Source: an uncultured Alphaproteobacteria bacterium (lineage in GTDB: Bacteria > Pseudomonadota > Alphaproteobacteria > HIMB59 > GCA-002718135). Taken from it: a stretch of 49,215 nt of DNA. Location of the stretch: contig CABYBP010000006.1 of NCBI GenBank assembly GCA_902517315.1, positions 1 through 49,215 of the forward strand, given 5' to 3'. Every line of letters starts with the position of its first letter. Positions within the stretch are counted from its first letter, which is position 1. The translations under genes were made by a program, and so were the position numbers. Shown here piece after piece: positions 42,504-49,215 of this stretch. Below the pieces are notes generated by a model. It worked only from the letters and a program-made list of their open reading frames with translations. It had not been told where the DNA came from and did no database searches.

Positions 42504-44004
42504 GAATATTATCCATTATTGAAGAACTCATTTGTTCATAGTTATGATTGTTAATTGTTTCCCCAACAACTTTAAAATCTTTCATTGTAATAATCCTATC
42601 CGCAAGGCTAATCATTTCAGGCATATCACTTGTTATCAAAATAATAGAAGTACCTTTTAATGATAGATCTATTATTAATTCGTGTAAATAAGATTTGGTT
42701 TTTATATCTATACCAACAGTAGGTTCATCAATAAAGAGTATATCAGTTCCAGAAGCTAACCACTTTGCTACACTTATTTTTTGCTGATTACCTCCTGAAA
42801 GATTGGATACGATCTGTTGATAAGAGGGTGTTTTTACTTCTAGTTGTTTTACATACGGATCGACTTTATAGTAAACTATTTGATCATTTAAGAATGAAAG
42901 TATTTTTTTAAGATTTGACCAGACTGTTATACCTGCATTAGATAACACATCATGCATTAAAATTAATCCCTCTTTTTTTCTATCTTCACTAATGTATCCA
43001 ATTTTAAATTTTTCTAATGCATCTTTTGGAGATTTAATTTTTATTTCTTTATCATTAAGTAAAATTTGACCAGAATTTATTTTTTCTAAACCTAGAACAC
43101 ATTTTAAAAGTTCTGTTCTGCCTGCTCCAACTAATCCATATAAACCAAGAATTTCACCCTTTTTAAGATTTAAATTGATATCCTTATGACCTAAATCTGT
43201 GTTTATAGATTGTAAATTTAATAAATTTTTATCATCAAAATTTACTTCTTTTTTTGGATTTATTATTTGCTCATCCCTACCAATCATTAATTTTACTAAT
43301 TGTTGTCTATTAAGATTTGCAATTTGTTCTGACTCACATGCATTTTTACCATCTCTTAAAACAGTAACTTCATCACAGATTTCAAAAACTTCTTCAAGTT
43401 TATGGCTTACAAAAACAATACTTACATCTTGCTCAGCAACTAGTCTCTTAAGTAATACAAATAAGTTTTTTGTATCCTGAGGAGATAATGATGAAGTTGG
43501 CTCATCTAATAATAATATTTTTGATTCTAATGAAAGAGCTTTTGCGATTTCGCATAATTGCATTTTTGCTACAGTTAAGTCTGAAACTATCGTATTTGGA
43601 TCGATATCTAATTCCATAATATCAAGCCATTTTTTTGATTCTTTAGCAACTGCGTTATAATCTATTAAACCTAGATTATTTTTAGGTAGGTTAGTTAACA
43701 TTAAATTTTCACCAACTGAAAATCTTCTAATAAGATTTCTTTCTTGGTGAACAACTGAAATTCCTGAATTCATTGCTTCATTAGGTGAATTAAAAGATTG
43801 AGCTTTATTATTCAAAAATAATTCACCTTCATTTTGATTGTAAACACCTGTAATTATTTTAATTAATGTAGATTTACCTGCGCCATTTTCACCAAGTAAA
43901 GCATGGATTGATTTTTTTTTAAGTCGAAAGTTTGCATTATCTAATGCTTTAACACCAGGAAAATTTTTTGTGATTTTTTTGAGCTCGAGTATATTATCAC
44001 TCAT
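42496..44004 (-). CDS. Sugar ABC transporter ATPase (RbsA/MglA type)
   Basis: The 502-residue protein has two ATPase domains, as normal for the CUT2 sugar importers. Domain 1 has Walker A GENGAGKSTL, the VSDLTVAKMQL signature region and LLLDEPTSSLSP. Domain 2 has GLVGAGRTELLK, LSGGNQQKISVAKWL and LFIDEPTVGID; the second Walker A is degenerate (GAGRT) as is usual in the family. It powers the two permeases encoded upstream, overlapping the second by 8 bases. Confidence 0.92.
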   Translation of the reverse strand: MSDNILELKKITKNFPGVKALDNANFRLKKKSIHALLGENGAGKSTLIKIITGVYNQNEGELFLNNKAQSFNSPNEAMNSGISVVHQERNLIRRFSVGENLMLTNLPKNNLGLIDYNAVAKESKKWLDIMELDIDPNTIVSDLTVAKMQLCEIAKALSLESKILLLDEPTSSLSPQDTKNLFVLLKRLVAEQDVSIVFVSHKLEEVFEICDEVTVLRDGKNACESEQIANLNRQQLVKLMIGRDEQIINPKKEVNFDDKNLLNLQSINTDLGHKDINLNLKKGEILGLYGLVGAGRTELLKCVLGLEKINSGQILLNDKEIKIKSPKDALEKFKIGYISEDRKKEGLILMHDVLSNAGITVWSNLKKILSFLNDQIVYYKVDPYVKQLEVKTPSYQQIVSNLSGGNQQKISVAKWLASGTDILFIDEPTVGIDIKTKSYLHELIIDLSLKGTSIILITSDMPEMISLADRIITMKDFKVVGETINNHNYEQMSSSIMDNIHE

Positions 44005-44965
44005 AAGAAAACACCTTTGTTCTTCTTTCTTCTCTATACTCTCTATATCTATTTATAAAGACAGCTAATAAAATCATAAAACCTAAAAATATTTGTACAA
44101 AAAATGGATCGATTTTAAAAATTACTAAAGCTTGTGAAATTATTGAAACTAATATGACTCCAAAAGCAGTAGCTATTACATCAACTTTTCCACCAGCTAA
44201 AATTGCACCTCCGATAACAGGAGCAGCAAAAGATGGTAATAGCCACGAGTCACCAATATTAGGTGTTCCAAGTTGCAATCTGCACACCACCAACATCCCT
44301 CCTATTGCAGCTAAAAGACCTGATATAACATGAGCATAAATAACTATTTTGGTTGAAGATATTCCTATAAGTTCAGATGATTGAACATTGTTTCCATAAG
44401 CTAACATGTATCTTCCAAGTGATGTTCTATTCATTAAAATCCACATCAAAATGGTTATAATTATTGGAATTATTACTAGATATGGAATTGGTCCAAGAAT
44501 TTTAGCGTTTCCAAAAAATTTAACAGCATCAGGAATTTCATAAAAAGGCTGTGCTTCTGTTATACCTAAATTCATTCCTTTAAAAATATAGAGTGTTGCC
44601 AGTGTAATAATAAAAGCAGAAATGCCTGTTTTAACAGTTATATATCCATTAATAAAACCACAAGCTAATCCTATTAATAATCCAATTAACATAGCAGGTA
44701 ATATAGACATGGAATAAACTTCCATTAAACCGGTAAAGGAAATAGCAACTAAACCACCAATAGCTCCAACAGACAAATTCATTTGACCAATAGCAATTAT
44801 TATCATCTGAGACATAGCAACAACTAGCATAAGACTTACACTCAGCATTAAAACATATAAATTAAATGGAGAGATAAATGCTGGCTTAAAAAATGAAATT
44901 AAAATTGAACCAAGTATTATAACTAAGCCAAGTCCAAACCAATCTTTTTTAAGTAGATTACTCAT
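43997..44965 (-). CDS. Sugar ABC transporter permease (RbsC type), second copy
   Basis: The 322-residue permease has 8-10 helices with the CUT2 signature MIIIAIGQMNLSVGAIGG, then SAFIITLATLYIFKGMNLG, and late GGAILAGGKVDVIATAFGV. It pairs with the first permease to make a heteromeric channel. Its ATG overlaps the first permease stop by 4 bases (ATGA). The substrate is presumed to be L-fucose or a related deoxy sugar or uronate from the downstream enzymes. Confidence 0.9.
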   Translation of the reverse strand: MSNLLKKDWFGLGLVIILGSILISFFKPAFISPFNLYVLMLSVSLMLVVAMSQMIIIAIGQMNLSVGAIGGLVAISFTGLMEVYSMSILPAMLIGLLIGLACGFINGYITVKTGISAFIITLATLYIFKGMNLGITEAQPFYEIPDAVKFFGNAKILGPIPYLVIIPIIITILMWILMNRTSLGRYMLAYGNNVQSSELIGISSTKIVIYAHVISGLLAAIGGMLVVCRLQLGTPNIGDSWLLPSFAAPVIGGAILAGGKVDVIATAFGVILVSIISQALVIFKIDPFFVQIFLGFMILLAVFINRYREYREERRTKVFSYE

Positions 44966-45948
44966 GATACAATTGAATTTTTAACTGTGAAATATTCTCT
45001 AGCTCTGTCTAATAAAACTGCTCCTAATAAAATCATTCCAAGAAAAAATCTTACCCAAAATTCTCCAACATCAATAAGATATAATCCATTATTAATTAAA
45101 GTAACAAGTATAGCTCCAAGCATAGTTCCAAAAACTGTTACTTTTCCTCCGGATAAAAGTGTGCCTCCTAAAACTGGTGCTAAGAATGCTGGTAACAACC
45201 AATCAAAACCTAAATGACCTGCCATAGAAGGAATTGCAGCACCAATTCTTGCTGTTAACATTATTCCTGCTAAAGCTGCTAAAAATCCAGATAGCATGTG
45301 GCAATAAATAAACATTCTATCAACTGAAATACCTGATAGCTCTGCTGCATCAGGATTTGCTCCAGCTGCAATTAATTTTCTGCCAATATCAGTATATTTA
45401 AATACATAATAAAGAATAAAACAAGTTAAGACACTTATTATTAAAAGTGGAGAGATATATTTATTAAAAAGTTTTAAACTTCCAAAATCTGTAAAAATTT
45501 CAGGTAGTTTTCTAAATGCTTCTGCTTCTGTAAGAAGAGTCATAAAACCAAAATAAATACTCATAGTTGCTAAAGTCACTATAAAACTATGAACACCTGT
45601 TCTCACAGTTACAAAACCATTAATCCAACCTAAGAATGACCCAAAAGCTAAAACTAGAATTATTGAAATTGAAATTGGTATACCCATACTCTCCATGCAC
45701 CAACCTCCAAACATTGCTGCTGAAACACCCAATGCTCCTAAAGATAAATTTAATCCTCCAGTTAAAATGACAACCATCATTGCAAGGCCTATCATAATAT
45801 CTAATGCTACTACTCTAGATAATGCATAAATATTAAACCTTGATGTAAAACCATCAGTAGAGAATGAAAAAATACAAATAAAAATAATTACAAGACACAA
45901 CAAACCAAATTGATTTGTTTTTACAAAATTAGGTATTTTGAAATTCAT
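44962..45948 (-). CDS. Sugar ABC transporter permease (RbsC type), first copy
   Basis: The 328-residue permease carries the same CUT2 motifs: MVVILTGGLNLSLGALGV, HSFIVTLATMSIYFGFMTLL, and LGGTLLSGGKVTVFGTMLGA. It is related to the following permease, so the transporter uses two different membrane subunits. ATG 45948 lies only 2 bases after the U tract of the hairpin terminator, and no Shine-Dalgarno sequence is visible. Confidence 0.9.
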   Translation of the reverse strand: MNFKIPNFVKTNQFGLLCLVIIFICIFSFSTDGFTSRFNIYALSRVVALDIMIGLAMMVVILTGGLNLSLGALGVSAAMFGGWCMESMGIPISISIILVLAFGSFLGWINGFVTVRTGVHSFIVTLATMSIYFGFMTLLTEAEAFRKLPEIFTDFGSLKLFNKYISPLLIISVLTCFILYYVFKYTDIGRKLIAAGANPDAAELSGISVDRMFIYCHMLSGFLAALAGIMLTARIGAAIPSMAGHLGFDWLLPAFLAPVLGGTLLSGGKVTVFGTMLGAILVTLINNGLYLIDVGEFWVRFFLGMILLGAVLLDRAREYFTVKNSIVS

Positions 45949-45950
45949 AG

Positions 45951-45975
45951 AAAAAAGGGGGCCTTTAAGCCCCCT
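45951..45975 (-). terminator. Intrinsic terminator/attenuator after the sugar-binding protein gene
   Basis: A 7-bp GC-rich stem (AGGGGGC with GCCCCCT) and a 6-base loop are followed on the transcribed (minus) strand by six U. The stem starts 10 bases after the binding-protein stop, and the U run ends 2 bases before the first permease ATG. It is probably a partial terminator that sets binding protein above permease. Confidence 0.85.
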
Positions 45976-45985
45976 ATTAATTTTT

Positions 45986-47014
45986 TTAACTTGGGCAGTT
46001 TAAGTAAGTGCTATCAAATGTTTCAAGGATTTCTAATGAAATTCCTCTCATAGCCATTACGTAAGTATCAACATCACTGATGTCTACAAATACTGTTCCA
46101 GAGTCAATAAATTGATCAGTTTGTGCAGTGGATTTCCAAGGTGCATCTGATTTAAATTCACAGCCTTGTCTAACTTTATCCATTACATAAGAACCAATGT
46201 ATCCTTGACCATATGGATTTTGCAACATTGTTCCATGTACAAAACCATCTTTAATAGCTTTTAAAACTACTTCATCATGATCAATTCCAACCATTTTAAT
46301 TCTTTTATCACCCATGTTAGTTAAAGCTTGAGCAGCTACAACAGCTGGAACCCATGCTGTAGTAACAATACCATCAACTTCACCACCTTGAGCTGCCATA
46401 AAAGCATTGATTTTTTCATCAGCTGGTTCGTAAGCATCAATATCTGCAATTACTTGTATAATTTCAACTCCACCACCTGCTTCTGAAACAGCTTGTTCAA
46501 CAGCATTAATTCTTAGTGTTGTATTAGGATCAACTAGGAAGCCAGTGAAGTGGGCAATTTTACCTTTTCCACCAAGTGCTTTAATTAATTCTTTGGTACC
46601 AAGATAAGCTGAGTGACCTGTATCAGTTCCAAAGCAAAACTTAGCTTGAGTTGGCTGTTCTACACAACCTGCTAAAGCAGCAGTAGGTACACCAGCATCA
46701 TCAAGTTCACCTAAAATTTTATTTGTTCCAACTGCATCACCAGGGAACACGAGAACTGCGTTATAACCTTGACCAACTAAACTTTCAATTAGTTCATTTT
46801 GTTGACTAAGATCCCACTCTGCAGGGACTCTGTAATCAGCTTTACCTAATCCAAAATCTTTTACAGCATCTAATCCAGCTTGTTCCCACGCAGCAAAATA
46901 AGGGTGCGGGCCACCTGGAACTAGAGCTACTTTAGTAACACCATGACCGCCTGCAAAAACAGGTGATGATATTAAAGCGAAAAAAGAAACTATTAATGTT
47001 ATAAATTTTTTCAT
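45986..47014 (-). CDS. Periplasmic sugar-binding protein of a CUT2-type ABC importer
   Basis: The 342-residue precursor has a signal peptide (MKKFITLIVSFFALISSPVF, A-GG) and the type-1 periplasmic-binding fold (VALVPGGPHPYFAAWEQAGL, LIESLVGQGYNAVLVFPGDA, GKIAHFTGF, VDGIVTTAWVP, IKMVGIDHDE). It delivers sugar to the transporter encoded next. ATG 47014 was taken rather than the adjacent ATG 47017 because GGAGG at 47019-47023 is 4 bases from it and only 1 from the other. Codon use is richer in G/C than neighbours, in line with high expression. Confidence 0.92.
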   Translation of the reverse strand: MKKFITLIVSFFALISSPVFAGGHGVTKVALVPGGPHPYFAAWEQAGLDAVKDFGLGKADYRVPAEWDLSQQNELIESLVGQGYNAVLVFPGDAVGTNKILGELDDAGVPTAALAGCVEQPTQAKFCFGTDTGHSAYLGTKELIKALGGKGKIAHFTGFLVDPNTTLRINAVEQAVSEAGGGVEIIQVIADIDAYEPADEKINAFMAAQGGEVDGIVTTAWVPAVVAAQALTNMGDKRIKMVGIDHDEVVLKAIKDGFVHGTMLQNPYGQGYIGSYVMDKVRQGCEFKSDAPWKSTAQTDQFIDSGTVFVDISDVDTYVMAMRGISLEILETFDSTYLNCPS

Positions 47015-47018
47015 CATT

Positions 47019-47023
47019 CCTCC
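47019..47023 (-). promoter_or_regulatory. Shine-Dalgarno GGAGG of the sugar-binding protein
   Basis: GGAGG lies directly before tandem ATG codons (47017 and 47014), favouring the second. Along with the peptide-binding protein and nth it is one of the few strong sites in the window. Confidence 0.8.
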
Positions 47024-47113
47024 TTAAAATTTATTTAATAATAAGATTAATATTAAATCAACTAAAAATAAATAACTATTTATTTATCTTTATATTAATT
47101 ATACTATTGTCGC
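47024..47113. promoter_or_regulatory. Divergent promoter region of the sugar operon and uxuA
   Basis: This AT-rich spacer holds the palindrome TTAATATTAA (47047-47056) and TATACT (47100-47105), a -10-like box only 8 bases before the uxuA ATG. If used, uxuA mRNA would be nearly leaderless. No regulator gene is adjacent. The assignments are weak because almost any sequence here is A/T. Confidence 0.35.
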
Positions 47114-48301
47114 ATGCTGTATTCATTTAGATGGTTTGGTCATAATGATCCTTCACAATTAGATCAAATTCGACAAATTGGAGTGGAAGGAATTGTATCA
47201 TCACTAGCGCAAATAAAATATGGTGATAAATGGAGCTCAATCGAAATTAAGAAAAGAAAAAAATTTATTGAAAGTTTCAACATTAGTAAAAATAAAAAAT
47301 TAACTTGGAGTGTTGTTGAAAGTCTACCTGTTCATAATGATATAAAAAAAAGATCAGGAAAGTATAGATATTACATAGATCAATATAAAGAGTCTTTGGT
47401 AAATTTAGGAAAGAATAATATTAAAAATATTTGTTATAATTTTATGCCTTTAATTGATTGGGTGAGAACAGATTTAAATCATCAACTTCCAAATGGTGCT
47501 TTAGCTCTCAAATATAATCACCTTCATGTCTGTGCATTTGAAAATTTTATTTTGAAATCTAAAACTGCAAAAAAGAGGTATTCATCCAAAGATATATATA
47601 ATTCAAAAAAAATATTACAAAAAATGAATTCTAGTGATTTAAAAAAACTTAAGCTGTCTTTACTTGGTGGGTTAGCTGCAAATGATAGAAAGTACACAAT
47701 AAAAGATTTAAATTATGAAATTGATCAATTTGAAGAATTGAATCATAGTGATTTACAAAATAACTTAAAAGATTTTATAGAAGAAATTTATACAATCATA
47801 AAAAAATATAATATCCATTATAATATTCATCCAGATGATCCTCCGTATAATGTTTATGGGTTACCTAGAATTGTTTCTAATGAGAAAGATATTAATTTTA
47901 TAGTGAATATAAAAAAAGATACGAATGTTGGTTTAACTTTTTGTACAGGTTCTCTTGGTGTTAACAAAAAAAATAATTTAGTAAATATAATTAAAAAATA
48001 CGGTTCTTATATTAATTTTATTCATTTAAGAAATATAAGACATATTCCAAAATCTCTTGATTTTTATGAAGATGACCATCTTAATGGGAGTCTGGACATG
48101 GTATCTATTATCAAAGCAATATTAAAAGAGGAAAAGAAAAGAAAAAATAATAATCACCCTATTAAACAAATTCCTATGAGGCCTGATCATGGGCATACAA
48201 TACTTCATGATCAATTTAATTCAATAATACCTGGGTATTCTTTATTAGGCAGAATGAAGGGGTTGGACCAACTTAAAGGTGTAATAAAAGCTATAAATTA
48301 A
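47114..48301 (+). CDS. uxuA: Mannonate dehydratase
   Basis: This 395-residue enzyme converts D-mannonate to 2-keto-3-deoxy-D-gluconate. The start YSFRWFGHNDPSQLDQIRQI, the WSVVESLPVH segment, NIHPDDPPYNVYGLPRI with metal-binding His/Asp, LTFCTGSLGV, NFIHLRNIRH and MRPDHGH are all UxuA signatures. It is divergent from the fucose-type operon whose kinase and aldolase would finish the pathway. No fructuronate reductase (UxuB) or uronate isomerase (UxaC) is visible; they may lie outside. The end overlaps the convergent Ldh2 gene by 11 bases. Confidence 0.92.
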   Translation: MLYSFRWFGHNDPSQLDQIRQIGVEGIVSSLAQIKYGDKWSSIEIKKRKKFIESFNISKNKKLTWSVVESLPVHNDIKKRSGKYRYYIDQYKESLVNLGKNNIKNICYNFMPLIDWVRTDLNHQLPNGALALKYNHLHVCAFENFILKSKTAKKRYSSKDIYNSKKILQKMNSSDLKKLKLSLLGGLAANDRKYTIKDLNYEIDQFEELNHSDLQNNLKDFIEEIYTIIKKYNIHYNIHPDDPPYNVYGLPRIVSNEKDINFIVNIKKDTNVGLTFCTGSLGVNKKNNLVNIIKKYGSYINFIHLRNIRHIPKSLDFYEDDHLNGSLDMVSIIKAILKEEKKRKNNNHPIKQIPMRPDHGHTILHDQFNSIIPGYSLLGRMKGLDQLKGVIKAIN

Positions 48302-49215
48302 TTTTTATTTCATATTTATCTGCTAGATATAAAAAATCATTTTTTAATTCCTTATCTATTGGAATACCTGATTTCAATCTTTTCTTAGAAGTTATTTTTT
48401 CTTTTTCGCCTGGATATAATATTGGATTAGTATTTTTTTTTGACTTTTGTTTTTTTAGATCACCCATATAGTTTTGCATACCCTTAAAATATTGTTTTTT
48501 AGTAGTAAAAGCATCTAATGAAATAGCAATTAAGAGATGTCCTAATTTTCTTGGTGTACTAAAATCTGGTCCAATCATTGATAATAAACGGTATCCATGA
48601 GCCATACCTATAAGCGGTCCACACATTATTTCTACAGAGGAGGATAATCCAAAACCCTTATATCCATATTCCTTACCTCCAAGTGGAGCCAAAGAAACAG
48701 CATTGTAAGGGTTCGTCGTATAGTTGCCAGATTTATCAAGTGCAATCTCAGAATTTAATTTAGTAGAATTTGCTCTAGCTCTCATAACTTTATTCCAGGC
48801 TATCGAAGTTGAAGAAAAATCTGCATGTAAAAAGTCTTTTTTGTTTATTGGTGTTGTAAATGAATAAGGGTTAGTTCCATGAAATGGACTTTTCCCATTG
48901 TAAGGAATGGCAAATGCATCGGAGTGTGTAAATGAAAAACCAACACAGTCATTTTGTGCAATTTCCATAGAATATACACCTGCAGCACCATAGTGTGAGG
49001 AGTTTATTATGCCAATTGAAGCAATTCCATTCTTCTTTGCCATAGATGATACTATTGCTGATGCCTTTAAAGCTGCAACATGCCCTAAGCCATCATCAGC
49101 ATCATAGACAGCTACACCTCTATTTTTTTTTATCAGTTTCATTTTAGGTTTTGCTTTTATTCTTCCATTCTCAATACATTTTACGTAATGAGAAAATAAT
49201 CTAATACCGTGACTA
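48291..49215 (-). CDS. Ldh2-family malate/L-lactate-type dehydrogenase, 5' end missing
   Basis: The gene runs off the right edge; 308 codons are visible and the N-terminal domain is missing. The frame continues from the edge through SHGIRLFSHYVKCIENGRIK before the internal ATG at 49142, and this matches the family segment with the catalytic His. Further blocks are DADDGLGHVAALKA, NSSHYGAAGVYS, YNGKSPFHGTNPYSF, LAPLGGKEYGYKGFGLSSSVEIMCG. Members of this NAD(P) family include lactate, malate and 2,3-diketo-L-gulonate (YiaK) reductases. In this context it may reduce a sugar-derived keto acid or oxidise lactate, but the substrate is open. Confidence 0.83.
   Translation of the reverse strand, partial: SHGIRLFSHYVKCIENGRIKAKPKMKLIKKNRGVAVYDADDGLGHVAALKASAIVSSMAKKNGIASIGIINSSHYGAAGVYSMEIAQNDCVGFSFTHSDAFAIPYNGKSPFHGTNPYSFTTPINKKDFLHADFSSTSIAWNKVMRARANSTKLNSEIALDKSGNYTTNPYNAVSLAPLGGKEYGYKGFGLSSSVEIMCGPLIGMAHGYRLLSMIGPDFSTPRKLGHLLIAISLDAFTTKKQYFKGMQNYMGDLKKQKSKKNTNPILYPGEKEKITSKKRLKSGIPIDKELKNDFLYLADKYEIKINL

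Noticed and set aside
1..49215. tRNA/rRNA genes, CRISPR arrays, transposons, integrases, toxin-antitoxin pairs
   Set aside because: I looked for tRNA T-loop patterns, regular spaced repeats, transposase motifs and terminal inverted repeats on both strands and saw none that could be supported.

Overview
The window is strongly AT-rich, very gene-dense and has almost no spacer DNA. It encodes a 5-aminolevulinate synthase (the C4 haem route typical of Alphaproteobacteria), a GcrA-type sigma-interaction domain and many solute importers. Together these suggest a streamlined marine alphaproteobacterium of the Pelagibacterales/HIMB59 type. That placement is an inference from gene content and composition, not a phylogeny. 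I see no tRNA, rRNA, CRISPR array, insertion sequence or prophage, and no gene-free stretch longer than about 150 bases.

Layout. 1-1395: end of a saccharopine dehydrogenase and a lysine-ketoglutarate reductase-like gene (lysine catabolism). 1388-3441: uvrB, broken by a one-base frameshift in an A run. 3441-8727: 3-hydroxyisobutyryl-CoA hydrolase, a GcvT-fused dimethylglycine/sarcosine dehydrogenase, a short AsmA-like protein and an AEC transporter. 8720-13828: housekeeping and membrane genes (TPR protein, DUF2805/TIGR03643, YfcG-like GST, LysE, YajQ, RmuC, YqaA, M24 peptidase). 13829-19066: a dipeptide-type ABC importer. 19209-20255: a variant endonuclease III and a small membrane protein. 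20333-26879: a haem locus with hemG, a hemH-hemF fusion, hemE, a hemC-hemD-like fusion, cytochrome b561 and hemA. 26876-32524: DMT transporter, small lipoprotein, pentapeptide-repeat protein, a MotA/MotB-like pair with long coiled coils, and CFA synthase. 32613-36126: GcrA-like small protein, MsrA, NUDIX, peroxiredoxin, ureohydrolase. 36123-49215: a sugar operon with an Rbs-type ABC importer, L-fucose oxidation enzymes, GH29 fucosidase, mutarotase, KDG kinase and KDPG aldolase, with divergent uxuA and a partial Ldh2-family dehydrogenase.

How the genes work together. The haem locus covers every step from glycine/succinyl-CoA to haem except HemB, but its ferrochelatase lacks the C-terminal part that carries the conserved glutamate. 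The sugar operon combines uptake, fucoside hydrolysis and anomer conversion. L-fucose would be oxidised to L-fuconate and then 2-keto-3-deoxy-L-fuconate, while UxuA, KdgK and Eda form a complete mannonate-to-pyruvate route. Both ABC importers have a strong hairpin immediately before the first permease start codon, which probably sets a high ratio of binding protein to permease.

The points most worth a second look are the truncated HemH-HemF fusion, the uvrB frameshift, HemG in an ALAS organism, the coiled-coil stator-like pair with its pentapeptide/lipoprotein tail, the GcrA fragment without an HTH, and the fucose operon in an apparently streamlined genome.
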